A DNA stretch of 46,154 bases, taken from Chloroflexota bacterium. Its GTDB lineage: Bacteria > Chloroflexota > Limnocylindria > Limnocylindrales > CSP1-4. Every line of letters starts with the position of its first letter. Within the stretch, counting starts at the first letter, position 1. The notes below the pieces were generated by a model that saw only the letters and a list, made by a program, of their open reading frames with translations, was not told where the DNA came from and ran no database searches. A program made the position numbers and the translations under genes. Shown one piece after another: positions 16,753-25,667 of this stretch. The stretch covers positions 1-46,154 of the forward strand of contig PLOC01000044.1 of assembly GCA_003141955.1 (NCBI GenBank), written 5' to 3'.

Positions 16753-16913
16753 GCGCACCTCAGGGGGATTCCGCACCGCAATCCGGGGGGTTGGCGCGTC
16801 GCCTGCCGCAGGGCCGCCGCCGCTACCTCGTCGGAGCCGTGGTCGTTGCCATCTGGCTGCTCGTGGCACTCGTCGTGGGGCTGGCCACCGCGAGCGGCGT
16901 CGTCTGGTTCTAA
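16749..16913 (+). CDS. 54-residue single-helix membrane protein coupled to dnaE
   Basis: ATG at 16749 overlaps the dnaE stop (ATGA) and the frame runs to a TAA at 16911. The first 26 residues are polar and basic (ending QGRRRY). Residues about 27-50 (LVGAVVVAIWLLVALVVGLA) form one strong membrane helix, with a short tail TASGVVWF. The basic residues before the helix predict a cytoplasmic N-terminus. The overlap suggests translational coupling with the polymerase. I know no family for it. Its existence rests on the overlap, the clean helix and the correct frame. Confidence 0.6.
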   Translation: MSAPQGDSAPQSGGLARRLPQGRRRYLVGAVVVAIWLLVALVVGLATASGVVWF

Positions 16914-17145
16914 CGGTTCACGCCGTCGCGCATTCGTCCGGTCCTCCCCGGCGCCACTCTCGTGCTCGACTCCCGGATACAATGCGCGCGACCGTCCTTC
17001 CGACACGCCTGTCCTTTCGGCGCGTGTAGAGCGGCCGCAGGCGACAGCCGGCGGTCGCTCCTGAGTGCTCTTTCGTAACAGGTGGGTCCAAGGGGGCGTC
17101 TCAGCGGCCACACCGCCACCAGCTGGAATCGGGGATAGTCAGCCA

Positions 17146-18981
17146 ATGACTGGGCGACAACCATCTTCGGGTCGAAGGGCTCAACCGGTGGCATGGAGTG
17201 CAGGCGGGACTGACCACCGGTCTCTGATCGGATCGCCCGTGGTCGCGGCGGCACTATCGTTCGTGTTCCCGGGTCTGGGCCAGGCGGCTGCCGGAGCGCC
17301 ACGCCGGGGAGCGATCGTGGCGGTCCCGGTGCTGGCGGTCCTGGCCGCGTTCGCGCTGATCCTGATCTTCGACAGCGGCTCGGTCTTCGGTCTGGCTCTC
17401 AACCAGGGGTGGCTGACGAGCCTGCTGATCCTGGATCTTGTTGCGTTCATCTATCACCTGTGGGCTATCGTCGACTCCTACCTGCTGGCCGCCAAGGCGC
17501 AACCCGCGAAGCGACGGGCGAGCGTGTCGGCCAGGAAGTGGGCTCCCATCTTTGGCGTCAGTGTCATCCTGGCGGGCGCCATCGGGGTCCACGCCGGGGT
17601 CGCGGAAGTCGACATGTCCTGGCAGCACGCTCTGTACTGCGTCACCGCCCCCACGCCCTGCTGGGTGACCGACGACGTTGGGTCGCAGAGTGCCGAAGCG
17701 ACTGGCGAGGACGATGAAGAAGATGAGCCGGGCTTGACCGATACCAGCAGCCCGGGCGCCTCCGGCTCTGTGGCGTCGGTCGCTCCAGTCACCACGTTCA
17801 ACCTCACCACTCTGCCGTCGTTCACCACGACGACCGGGTCTTGGACCTGGAATCCGAACGGGCAGTTCAACGTGCTGCTCGCCGGCATAGGGGTTCAAAA
17901 CAACCCGAGCCAGCTGGGGCCGGACACGATCATGGTCCTCCACGTCGATCGCGCGTCAGGCCGCGCGGCATTGATCAGCGTCGGCCGGAACAACTACTGC
18001 GTTCCTCTGCCCGCACAGGCAGCCAAGTACTTCGCGACGAGTGTGAACGGCTGCTCGCCCGGTACCTGGCCGCAAATGATCAACGCCCTGCCGAACGAAG
18101 TGTTGGGCCACTGCAACTACTTCCCCATGCCTGCATACCAGGCTACGTGCGGACAGAAGAACGATCCAAACCGGTACATTCGCGCATACAAGGTCTTCGA
18201 GGAAACCATCGGCGATCTCCTGGGCCTGCAGATAGATGGCTCCATTTGGATCAATCCAGTCGGATTGACCACATTGATCGACGACCTTGGCGGCATCGAC
18301 ATCAACGTCCCGACAACGGTGTACGACAAGCCGTGCGGACCGAAAGGCACGTGGCAGCACGCGTTCTACAACTGCGCCTACGCCCACGACGGTTACTCGG
18401 TTCCGACCGGCAAGAGTGGCGTCCAGCGCATGATCGCCGACGCAGCGAGTTCCGGCGGCAAGCAGTCGATCAGCTGGTCTAGCGGGCAGGACGTCGCCTT
18501 CGTCATCAAGGCCGGCCATCAACACATGGACGGCGATTGGGCCCTCGCCTATGCCCGAACCCGTGTGTTCGCCAACGGCGGCGACTTCAATCGTGCGGGT
18601 CGGCAGCAGCTTGTCCTCAAGGCTCTGCGGACGGACGTCGATCCATGCAAGTACGCGAGTCCGGAGGGCGTCACATCGCTCCTGAGCACGCTTCAAGATA
18701 TCCCGTACGCGTTCAACTCGGACCTGCCGGTCACGGATGCGCAGGACCTGCAGGAGTGGGCCAGCCTGGCGAAGAACGTACTTGCCGGGAACGTCAAGAG
18801 CGTGGTCCTCGATCCAAGCTCGACCGGACAGCACTATGTGGCCGCTGGCGGGACCTCATACCCCGCAGTGGATCCCGCCTGGCAGAAGACCATCCAGGGC
18901 ATCGTCAACCACAGTCTCGACGTGCCCGCTGCAAGCGCCAGTCCCAGCGCCGGTGCCAGTGCCGGTGGCGGTGGCTGCTAG
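17146..18981 (+). CDS. LCP-family (LytR-CpsA-Psr) envelope protein 1
   Basis: A 611-residue membrane protein. The N-terminal part has hydrophobic segments starting SPVVAAALSFVFPGLGQAA, a PGLGQ...G...RRG motif like that of small TM2-type domains, then two or three further helices to about residue 165. A Thr/Ser-rich linker leads to the external LCP domain (about 235-600): FNVLLAGIG, GPDTIMVLHVDRASG, LIDDLGGIDINVPTTVYD, HMDGDWALAYARTRV and DFNRAGRQQLVLKALR. LCP enzymes transfer lipid-linked glycopolymers onto peptidoglycan. The first conserved Arg is replaced (GPDT rather than RxDT) and PRD is GRN, so activity is uncertain. The external part has many cysteines. The ATG at 17146 is preferred; a GTG at 17065 is in frame. 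LCP2 at 20851 is its paralogue. Confidence 0.85.
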   Translation: MTGRQPSSGRRAQPVAWSAGGTDHRSLIGSPVVAAALSFVFPGLGQAAAGAPRRGAIVAVPVLAVLAAFALILIFDSGSVFGLALNQGWLTSLLILDLVAFIYHLWAIVDSYLLAAKAQPAKRRASVSARKWAPIFGVSVILAGAIGVHAGVAEVDMSWQHALYCVTAPTPCWVTDDVGSQSAEATGEDDEEDEPGLTDTSSPGASGSVASVAPVTTFNLTTLPSFTTTTGSWTWNPNGQFNVLLAGIGVQNNPSQLGPDTIMVLHVDRASGRAALISVGRNNYCVPLPAQAAKYFATSVNGCSPGTWPQMINALPNEVLGHCNYFPMPAYQATCGQKNDPNRYIRAYKVFEETIGDLLGLQIDGSIWINPVGLTTLIDDLGGIDINVPTTVYDKPCGPKGTWQHAFYNCAYAHDGYSVPTGKSGVQRMIADAASSGGKQSISWSSGQDVAFVIKAGHQHMDGDWALAYARTRVFANGGDFNRAGRQQLVLKALRTDVDPCKYASPEGVTSLLSTLQDIPYAFNSDLPVTDAQDLQEWASLAKNVLAGNVKSVVLDPSSTGQHYVAAGGTSYPAVDPAWQKTIQGIVNHSLDVPAASASPSAGASAGGGGC

Positions 18982-19004
18982 GGGCGGGCGCCGGACAGGA
19001 GATC

Positions 19005-19091
19005 TGGTGCCGACGGCGGGAGTTGAACCCGCATGACCTCACGGCCACTCGATTTTGAGTCGAGCGCGTATGCCAGTTCCGCCACGTCGGC
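19005..19091 (-). tRNA. tRNA-Leu (anticodon CAA)
   Basis: The reverse strand reads a full tRNA. The acceptor strand GCCGACG pairs with CGTCGGC, followed by A and an encoded CCA. The anticodon stem CTCGA/TCGAG holds loop CTCAAAA, giving anticodon CAA (UUG codons). There is a long variable arm of class II type, and GGTTCAACTCC forms the T loop. Total length is 87 bases including CCA. It lies antisense between LCP1 and the sigma factor. Confidence 0.95.
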
Positions 19092-19245
19092 AGGGCCAGG
19101 CGGCATGGTACAGCCTGCGGGCGCGCGGATGCGGCCAACGCCGTCCGGCGGCCGGATTGTGGCCTGCCAGATGCTAAGCTCCAAGCTGGACTCGCGGCGC
19201 CGCGGCCGGGCCGGACGCGCGGGGCGAGGCCGCATTGGAATCATC

Positions 19246-19878
19246 ATGGCTGGTGGGCGAGTCGTGACCGACGAGGTGGAGGCGGACGTTCGCCGGGTCG
19301 ACGACCCGGGCCAGAAGATCGACGTCGCCCTGGTCAGCCAGGCCGTCCGCGGCGAGCTCGCGGCCTTCAACCAGCTGGTCGTGCGCCACCAGGACCACCT
19401 GTTCGCACTCGTGTACCGCCTGGTTCCCGATCGCGACCAGGCCGCCGACGCCGTTCAGGAGGCCTTCCTCAGCGCCTACCGCAACCTCGGCTCGTTCCGT
19501 GGCGGGAGCGTGAAGAGCTGGCTTGGGCGGATCGCCGTCAACGCGGCCATGGACCTCCAGCGAACCCGGCGGCGCCGGCCATCCCAGCCCTATCCGGAGC
19601 TCGAGGACGAGAGCTGGCAGCCCGCGGCGGCGCGGGACGTCGAGCCCGAGCAGAAGGCCATCGCCGGGGAGCGGTCGCGCGTCCTGGCAGCGGCTCTGGC
19701 CGCGCTGCCCTTCGACCAGCGCAACTGCATCGTGCTATACGACGTGGAGGGGTACGACTACCGGGAGATCGCGCGGATCATGGGCGTCTCCGTCGGGACC
19801 GTGAAGTCGCGCATCCACAGGGGCCGCCTGGCGCTCCGCGCCGCCCTGGCTCCGGTCAGGGAACTGTTCCGTGGCTGA
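19246..19878 (+). CDS. ECF-type RNA polymerase sigma factor
   Basis: A 210-residue sigma-70-family factor with only regions 2 and 4. Region 2 (about 35-105) contains FNQLVVRHQDHLFALVYRLV, DQAADAVQEAFLSAYRNLG and SWLGRIAVNAAMDLQR. Region 4 (about 145-200) contains LAALPFDQRNCIVLYDVEGY, YREIARIMGVSVGTVKSRIH and RGRLALR, a complete helix-turn-helix. It directs RNA polymerase to a regulon that cannot be named from sequence. The start is taken at ATG 19246 because the frame upstream runs through the tRNA. The anti-sigma gene follows after 18 bases, so the two are almost certainly co-transcribed and the sigma factor is held inactive by that protein. Confidence 0.93.
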   Translation: MAGGRVVTDEVEADVRRVDDPGQKIDVALVSQAVRGELAAFNQLVVRHQDHLFALVYRLVPDRDQAADAVQEAFLSAYRNLGSFRGGSVKSWLGRIAVNAAMDLQRTRRRRPSQPYPELEDESWQPAAARDVEPEQKAIAGERSRVLAAALAALPFDQRNCIVLYDVEGYDYREIARIMGVSVGTVKSRIHRGRLALRAALAPVRELFRG

Positions 19879-19896
19879 GATCGTCTGAGAGATGTG

Positions 19897-20763
19897 ATGG
19901 ACCGAACCGCCGCGACTCACGCAACCCACGACGAGCTGCTCCTCGCCCGCCTCTACGGAGGCGATGTCGACGAGAAGGAGCGGCGGCGCGCCCTCGATCA
20001 GATCGCCTCCTGCCAGGACTGCGCGAACGTCTTCGCGGATCTGGGGTCGATAGCCGTCGCCACCGCGGCCCTGCCGACGCCGCCCCGACCGCGCGACTTC
20101 ACGCTTACCGAGGCCGACGCCGCGCGGCTGGGCCGGCGAAGCATCCGTGGGGCGATCTTCGATTGGCTCGGTCAAACGAAGGCACTCGGGGGCTCGATGG
20201 TGGCCGCCGGCCTGATCGGTGTCGTGTTCGTGGGAGCTATCTCCGTCCTCGGACAGGGCGGTGGGAGCGCCACCCTCGAGGGGCAAACATCCGTCGCCGC
20301 GCCGGTCACCGGAGGCGCGCCGGGCTACGCGGCGTACGGCTCGGCCTCTCCAGCTCTGGATCAGAACGGCGCGAGCCGTAATGGCCTGAGCGGCGGCACC
20401 GCAGCCGCCGTGCCCGGTGCGACTGCCGCGCCGCAGGCTGTCGTGGCCTCTCCGGCCCAGCCGCCGACCCCGGCCGCGTCCGCGCCTGATGCCGGGAAAC
20501 TGGCGCTCTCGACCGAACAGCCAGTCAGCTCCGGCGAAGCCGCGCTGGGGCCGTTGAACGAGGGGCAGGGAGGCGTTCCCTCTGCCGTTGTCACGGTGCC
20601 TTCCGGCGCCGGCTCCCCCCATAACTCCAGTCCAGGGTCGCCTGCCGGCGGGTCTGATCCGAGGAGCATCGCGCTCGTCGCCTTCGCCGGCCTGTTGATC
20701 CTCGGAGTGTTGCTTCTGGCCGCCCCCCGTATGGCCGCGCGCCCGTGGAACCGCCTGCGGTAA
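19897..20763 (+). CDS. Membrane anti-sigma factor with zinc-finger-like N-terminus
   Basis: A 288-residue partner of the upstream sigma factor. The cytoplasmic part begins with THDELLLARLYGGDVDEKER, and its CQDC pair with nearby His matches the zf-HC2 layout of zinc-type anti-sigma factors. A first membrane helix lies at about residues 104-122 (GSMVAAGLIGVVFVGAISVL). A 135-residue Ala/Pro/Gly/Ser-rich stretch of simple composition follows, and a second helix (SIALVAFAGLLILGVLLLA) near the C-terminus is followed by a basic tail. With two helices both ends would be cytoplasmic and the simple stretch external, possibly the stress-sensing or cleavage segment. A GTG at 19894 is an alternative start. 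Confidence 0.8.
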   Translation: MDRTAATHATHDELLLARLYGGDVDEKERRRALDQIASCQDCANVFADLGSIAVATAALPTPPRPRDFTLTEADAARLGRRSIRGAIFDWLGQTKALGGSMVAAGLIGVVFVGAISVLGQGGGSATLEGQTSVAAPVTGGAPGYAAYGSASPALDQNGASRNGLSGGTAAAVPGATAAPQAVVASPAQPPTPAASAPDAGKLALSTEQPVSSGEAALGPLNEGQGGVPSAVVTVPSGAGSPHNSSPGSPAGGSDPRSIALVAFAGLLILGVLLLAAPRMAARPWNRLR

Positions 20764-20850
20764 GTGCCGCCGGAGCCAGCCCCGACGCCCGGACTTGCCG
20801 ACCGCCGACGAGTTCCCGCATAGTGTCCCTTGTTGGCTTGCCGGAGGAGC

Positions 20851-22500
20851 ATGTTGAGGACTCGCGCGCTGCTTCGAACCCCGGCCGTGGCCGTCATGTT
20901 GTCTTTCCTGTTCCCGGGCCTGGGGCTGATCGGCGCCGGAAGGCAGCGCCGGGGTCTGATCGTGGCTATCCCGGCCCTTGCCGCCACGGCGGTGGCGGTC
21001 GGCGTGCTGCTCTTCGACAGGCGCGCCCTCGCCGGCTCCCTGTTCTCGGATCGGGCGATGACCTCGTTCCTGCTGCTCGATGTCGCCCTGCTGGTCTACC
21101 GGCTGTGGGCGATCGTCGACACGTACCGGCTCGTTGCGCCGGCAGGGGCGCCACGTGAGGCGAACTCGAGGCCTTCAGCGGAGTCTGCGAGGAGGCGCTG
21201 GAACCCATCCTTCAACCGCGGTGTCAGCGCAGCCATCCTGGTTGCCGTCATCGTCGCGACTACCGGCATGCACGCAGCCCTGGGTGCAGTGGACATCCAG
21301 TATCGAGACGCGTTGGCCTGCGTCTTCAACCCCGACGCGCCATGCTGGTTCGGCAACGGCAACCTGGCTGCTGGCGAGACGGCCCCGCCCGTCCAGGAGG
21401 ATGAGACTCCGGCGATAGACGAACCGACCGCATCGCCTGCAACGGACACACCGTCGCCGTCGCCGGTGCCGGGCTCACCTGCGGCGACCGGGCCGGCATT
21501 GCCGACGCCGCCCGTGACGGCTGGCCCGACCACCGCGAGCGGCATCCCCATCTTCCCAGTCGAGGACGTCAGCGGGCCCGACACCTCTCCGCAGCAGTGG
21601 GCGGACGACGGTTTCCTGAACGTTCTGCTGGTGGGGGCGGATCAGGGCGTGGGCCGCTGGAGCCTCCGGCCGGACACGATGATCCTCCTCCAGGTCGAGC
21701 TTGCGACCGGCCGGGCCGTCATGTACGGGATCCCGCGCAACCTGGAGAACGTGCCCCTGCCGCCCGAGTCGGCGAACGCCTTCGCCTGCCACTGCTTCCC
21801 GTACCCGAACCTGCTCAACGGCCTGTGGCGCGACGCCGTCAACCGCCCCAAGGCATACCCGTATCCGGGCACCGACTTCGTGCGCGGCTTCAAGGCGCTC
21901 GAAGGCGCCATCGGCCAGTACCTGGGGCTCCACGTCGACGGCGCGGTCGTGATCAACCTGATGGGCTTCGTGCACCTCATCGACGCCGTCGGCGGTCTGG
22001 ATATCTACGTGCCGAAGGAGCTCAAGGACAATCAATACTCGCGCCCTCAGGACGGCAAGGACGTCCGTATCGACATCAAGGCCGGCCAGCAGCACATGAA
22101 CGGGTACACCGCCCTGGCGTACGCCCGCAGCCGTCACCAGGACTCGGACTACGGCCGCATGGCCCGCCAGCAGGCCGTGCTGCTCGCCCTGCGGGCCCAG
22201 CTCCGCCCGTGCGAGCTCTTGCCAAAGGTCACAGACATGATCAGCGCCCTCGGGAGCGCTTTCTGGACCGACATGCCGATCGCGGACGCGCCGATCCTGG
22301 CCGGGCTGGCCGAGCGAGTCGGTACGGGCAACGTGAAGAGCATCGAGCTGGTCCCCTCGGTGACCGGCAACCCGGTCGGCTTCCTGACCATCCCCCGTTG
22401 GGCGACCGTGCGCTCGATCGTAGCCCACGGCCTGGATGGCGTACAGCCTTCCAGCACCGCCAGCAATGGCGGCGGTGGCGCTGGCGGGTTCAGCTGCTAG
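20851..22500 (+). CDS. LCP-family (LytR-CpsA-Psr) envelope protein 2
   Basis: A 549-residue paralogue of LCP1. The N-terminal membrane part begins AVAVMLSFLFPGLGLIGAG and RQRRG, followed by helices ending LLLDVALLVYRLWAIVDTYR, which parallels LCP1 closely. After a Pro/Thr-rich linker the LCP domain reads FLNVLLVGAD, RPDTMILLQVELATGRA, YGIPRNLENVPLP, HLIDAVGGLDIYVPKEL and HMNGYTALAYARSRHQDSDY then GRMARQQ. This copy keeps the Arg of RxDT and the paired Arg residues of YARSR, so it is more likely to be an active glycopolymer ligase than LCP1. The start is unclear: ATG at 20851 has GGAGG only 3 bases away, TTG at 20854 is better spaced, and TTGs at 20830/20833 lie just after a TAGTGT hexamer. 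Confidence 0.87.
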   Translation: MLRTRALLRTPAVAVMLSFLFPGLGLIGAGRQRRGLIVAIPALAATAVAVGVLLFDRRALAGSLFSDRAMTSFLLLDVALLVYRLWAIVDTYRLVAPAGAPREANSRPSAESARRRWNPSFNRGVSAAILVAVIVATTGMHAALGAVDIQYRDALACVFNPDAPCWFGNGNLAAGETAPPVQEDETPAIDEPTASPATDTPSPSPVPGSPAATGPALPTPPVTAGPTTASGIPIFPVEDVSGPDTSPQQWADDGFLNVLLVGADQGVGRWSLRPDTMILLQVELATGRAVMYGIPRNLENVPLPPESANAFACHCFPYPNLLNGLWRDAVNRPKAYPYPGTDFVRGFKALEGAIGQYLGLHVDGAVVINLMGFVHLIDAVGGLDIYVPKELKDNQYSRPQDGKDVRIDIKAGQQHMNGYTALAYARSRHQDSDYGRMARQQAVLLALRAQLRPCELLPKVTDMISALGSAFWTDMPIADAPILAGLAERVGTGNVKSIELVPSVTGNPVGFLTIPRWATVRSIVAHGLDGVQPSSTASNGGGGAGGFSC

Positions 22501-22556
22501 AGGGCCGTGGACGCAGCGATTCGGCGTGAGCGCCGGGGCCGATGTTCCGGCCCGGG

Positions 22557-22562
22557 TAAACT
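22557..22562 (+). promoter_or_regulatory. -10-like element before polA
   Basis: TAAACT lies 18 bases before an ATG at 22581 and 48 before the preferred polA ATG at 22611, giving a short leader in either case. Confidence 0.3.
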
Positions 22563-22610
22563 TGACTCCGCCGGCCCCGAATGCCGCCGACCGCCCAGCC
22601 CGAGGCCACA

Positions 22611-25562
22611 ATGACCCGCTTGATGCTGCTCGACAGCAACGGCCTCATCTACCGCGGCTACCACGCTCTGCCGCCGTTGACGACCAGCAAGGGCGAGCTC
22701 GTCAACGCCGTCTTCGGCTTCTGCAGCATCCTGCTGCGCGGAATCCAGGACGTGCAGCCGGAATACGTCGCCGCCTGCTTCGATCTGCCGGGCCCCACCT
22801 TCCGTCACGAGCAGTTCGCGGCGTACAAGGCCACTCGGGCGCCGATGCCCGACGACTTGCGCTCCCAGTTCCCCAAGGTCCGCGAGGTCGTGGCGGCGCT
22901 CCGGATTCCGGTCTACGAGCTGGCGGGCTACGAGGCGGACGACGTCATCGGCACGATCACGCGCGACCTGGACACCCGCGGCGTCGACACGACCGTCGTC
23001 ACCGGCGATCTCGACATGCTCCAGATCGTGACCGAGCACACGCGCCTGATGACGACGCGCCAGGGAGTGGATTCGACCGTCTACTACGACCCGGCCAGGA
23101 TCTGGGAGCGGTTCGAGCTGCGGCCGGACCAGATGATCGACTACAAGGCCCTCAAGGGCGACCCGACCGACAACATTCCGGGGATCCCGGGCGTCGGCGA
23201 GAAGACGGCGGCGAAGCTCGTGGGCCAGTTCGGCTCGCTCGAAGGCATCTATGGGCGAATCGAGGAGGTCAAGCCCGACAAGCTCCGCGAGAAGCTCGTG
23301 GAGGCGCGCGAGCAGGTCTTCGCCAGCCGCGAGCTGAGCCGAATCGTTCGCAACCTGCCGATCACGCTCGACCTGGAGGCGGCCCGCCTGTCCGACTACG
23401 ACCGGGTTGAGGTCGTGCGGCTCTTCCGCGAGTTCGAGTTCCGCTCGCTGATCGACAGGCTGCCGCCACTCACCGGTGAGTCGGTGGTGGCCGCTGCCGA
23501 GGCGCTGCGATCCGTGGCGGGGAGCGTACCCGCCGCCCGAGTTGCCGGCGAAGCACCGCGGGGTTCGCGCCGCGACTCGCGCGAGGGCGGCGCAGGCCGC
23601 TCGCTCATCGGCGAGGGCGCGGGGCTGCAGCTCTCGATGGACTTCGGGTCGACGGGGCTGACCACGCCTGACGTTGGCCCCATTGCGGCAGCCTCGCGCT
23701 CTACCGCCCGCGACGGAGGGGCGGCCGGCTCGGTCGACCTCGCCGCGGCGCTTCGGGCCGCGGTCGCGGACCCGACGCTGATGGACCGTTTCGAAGCCAC
23801 GGACGCGGATGCGGCCGAGGCAGCGGCGTGGATGGCTGGCAAGGCGGAGATCGGCGCCGCGTTGCTCATGGACGACCCGCGGCCGATGCGGGGCATACCG
23901 CAGGCGCTCTCTCTGGCGGGCGGCGACGGCCGCGTGCTGGTTGCCGAGGGGCACGCGGCGGTGGGCTGGCTCGGCGATCTGCTGCTGCGGTCCGGAGCGC
24001 GGGTGGTGGGCCACGAGACAAAGCCACTCGTCGTGGCGAACATTGCCGGCGGAGCCCCTGCGCCGCTTCCCGTCGCCTTCGACACTCAGATTGCGGCGTA
24101 CCTGCTCAATGCCTCGCTTCGCAGTCAGACCATCGCGGACGTGGCCCACGAGCGGCTGGACGTGACGCTGCCCCCCGCCGGAGACGTGCCGCCGGCCGTC
24201 CGTGTCGGCCTCGACGCCCTGGCCGCGATGGCCGTTCGGGAGCCGCTCGAGAAGGCGCTGGTCGAGGCCGGTCTCGACCGCCTCTTCCGCGAGATCGAGA
24301 TGCCGCTGATCCCGGTCCTCGCCGAGATGGAGGCCGCCGGCGTCGCCATCGACCGTGAGGCGCTCGCTCTGCTCGACGTCGAGTTCGGCCGCGAGATGGC
24401 GCGCCTGGAGGCGGAGATCTACCTCGACGTCGGACACGACTTCAATCTCGGCTCGCCCAAGCAGCTCGAGCAGATCCTCTTCTACGAGCTGAACCTGCCC
24501 AAGGGCAAGCGGACGAAGACCGGCTACTCGACCGACGCCTCGGTCCTCGAAGAGCTCAAGCCGGCGCATCCGATGATCGGCAAGCTGCTCGACTGGCGGC
24601 TCTACTCGAAGCTCCGGTCGACTTACATCGAGGCTCTGCCGCTCCTTGTCTCCGACCGCGACGGTCGGCTCCACACGACCTTCCACCAGGCGGTCGCTGC
24701 CACCGGCCGGCTTTCGTCGTCCGACCCGAACCTTCAGAACATCCCAATTCGTTCGGAGCTCGGCCGGCGCATCCGCCGGGCCTTCGTCGCCGGCGCGCCC
24801 GACGTGACCCTGCTCGCGGCCGACTACTCGCAGATCGAGCTGCGCATCCTGGCCCACGTCTCCGGCGACGAGCATCTCCGCGACGCCTTCGCCCGCGGCG
24901 CCGACATCCACCGGGAAACCGCCGCCCGGGTCCTCCACAAGGCGGCCGAGGACGTTACCCACGACGAGCGCTCCATGGCCAAGATGGTCAACTTCGGCCT
25001 CGCCTACGGGATGAGCGACTTCGGGCTCTCGTCGCGGGCCGGGATCTCGCGCGCGGAGGCGAAGGAGTTCATCGACAACTACTTCGCCACGTACAGCGGC
25101 ATCAGCTACTACATGCTCCACATCAAGGAACTGGCGCGGCAGCAGGGCTGGGTCTCCACCCTCCTCGGGCGGCGGCGCTTCATCCCCGAGCTGCGCATGT
25201 CGAACCCGTCGTTGCGCGGCGCCGGGGAGCGGATGGCGATCAACATGCCGATTCAGGGCACGGCCGCCGACATCATCAAGATCGCGATGATCCGCCTGCC
25301 CGAGCGGCTGCGTTCGGCCGGCCTCCGGGCGCGAATGCTGCTCCAGGTCCACGACGAGCTGGTTCTGGAAGTGCCGCGCGGCGAGGTGGACGCGGCCGTG
25401 CCCATCCTGCGCTCCACGATGGAGGAGGCGCTCAAGCTGGACGTGCCGCTGACCGTCGACGTCAAGGTCGGCGACGACTGGGAGTCGATGCGGCCGCTCA
25501 CCCGCGAGGACGCGGTCCTGGCCGAACTCGGCGAGGCCCCAGCCGAGGTGGTGGTCGGGTAG
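22611..25562 (+). CDS. polA: DNA polymerase I
   Basis: A 983-residue polymerase. The 5' nuclease domain (about 1-300) starts MTRLMLLDSNGLIYRGYHAL and has GYEADDVIGTI, TGDLDMLQIV and LKGDPTDNIPGIPGVGEKTA. The middle domain (about 380-570) has the fold outline of a 3'-5' exonuclease, but the DxE metal motif is gone: ALLMDDPRPMRG stands where FDTET is expected. Proofreading is therefore probably lost, as in Taq and Bst. The polymerase domain (about 600-983) is intact: motif A LAADYSQIELRILAHVSGD, motif B RSMAKMVNFGLAYGM, motif C LLQVHDELVLEVP. A low-complexity linker near residues 300-380 separates the nuclease. An in-frame ATG at 22581 is an alternative start. Confidence 0.96.
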   Translation: MTRLMLLDSNGLIYRGYHALPPLTTSKGELVNAVFGFCSILLRGIQDVQPEYVAACFDLPGPTFRHEQFAAYKATRAPMPDDLRSQFPKVREVVAALRIPVYELAGYEADDVIGTITRDLDTRGVDTTVVTGDLDMLQIVTEHTRLMTTRQGVDSTVYYDPARIWERFELRPDQMIDYKALKGDPTDNIPGIPGVGEKTAAKLVGQFGSLEGIYGRIEEVKPDKLREKLVEAREQVFASRELSRIVRNLPITLDLEAARLSDYDRVEVVRLFREFEFRSLIDRLPPLTGESVVAAAEALRSVAGSVPAARVAGEAPRGSRRDSREGGAGRSLIGEGAGLQLSMDFGSTGLTTPDVGPIAAASRSTARDGGAAGSVDLAAALRAAVADPTLMDRFEATDADAAEAAAWMAGKAEIGAALLMDDPRPMRGIPQALSLAGGDGRVLVAEGHAAVGWLGDLLLRSGARVVGHETKPLVVANIAGGAPAPLPVAFDTQIAAYLLNASLRSQTIADVAHERLDVTLPPAGDVPPAVRVGLDALAAMAVREPLEKALVEAGLDRLFREIEMPLIPVLAEMEAAGVAIDREALALLDVEFGREMARLEAEIYLDVGHDFNLGSPKQLEQILFYELNLPKGKRTKTGYSTDASVLEELKPAHPMIGKLLDWRLYSKLRSTYIEALPLLVSDRDGRLHTTFHQAVAATGRLSSSDPNLQNIPIRSELGRRIRRAFVAGAPDVTLLAADYSQIELRILAHVSGDEHLRDAFARGADIHRETAARVLHKAAEDVTHDERSMAKMVNFGLAYGMSDFGLSSRAGISRAEAKEFIDNYFATYSGISYYMLHIKELARQQGWVSTLLGRRRFIPELRMSNPSLRGAGERMAINMPIQGTAADIIKIAMIRLPERLRSAGLRARMLLQVHDELVLEVPRGEVDAAVPILRSTMEEALKLDVPLTVDVKVGDDWESMRPLTREDAVLAELGEAPAEVVVG

Positions 25563-25667
25563 GGAGAGCCAGGGCTGGAGGGCGTCGGTTGCCACAGTGA
25601 GCCCGCGGAGGGCTGGGCGGCCGAGGCCCGGACTCGATCGCCGCCGACGGCCGGACCTTCACAGCCT

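Noticed and set aside
22497-25595. A 1032-codon open frame antisense to polA
   Set aside because: Same cause. The protein is rich in Arg, His and Val without a fold pattern, and the forward frame has all PolA motifs.
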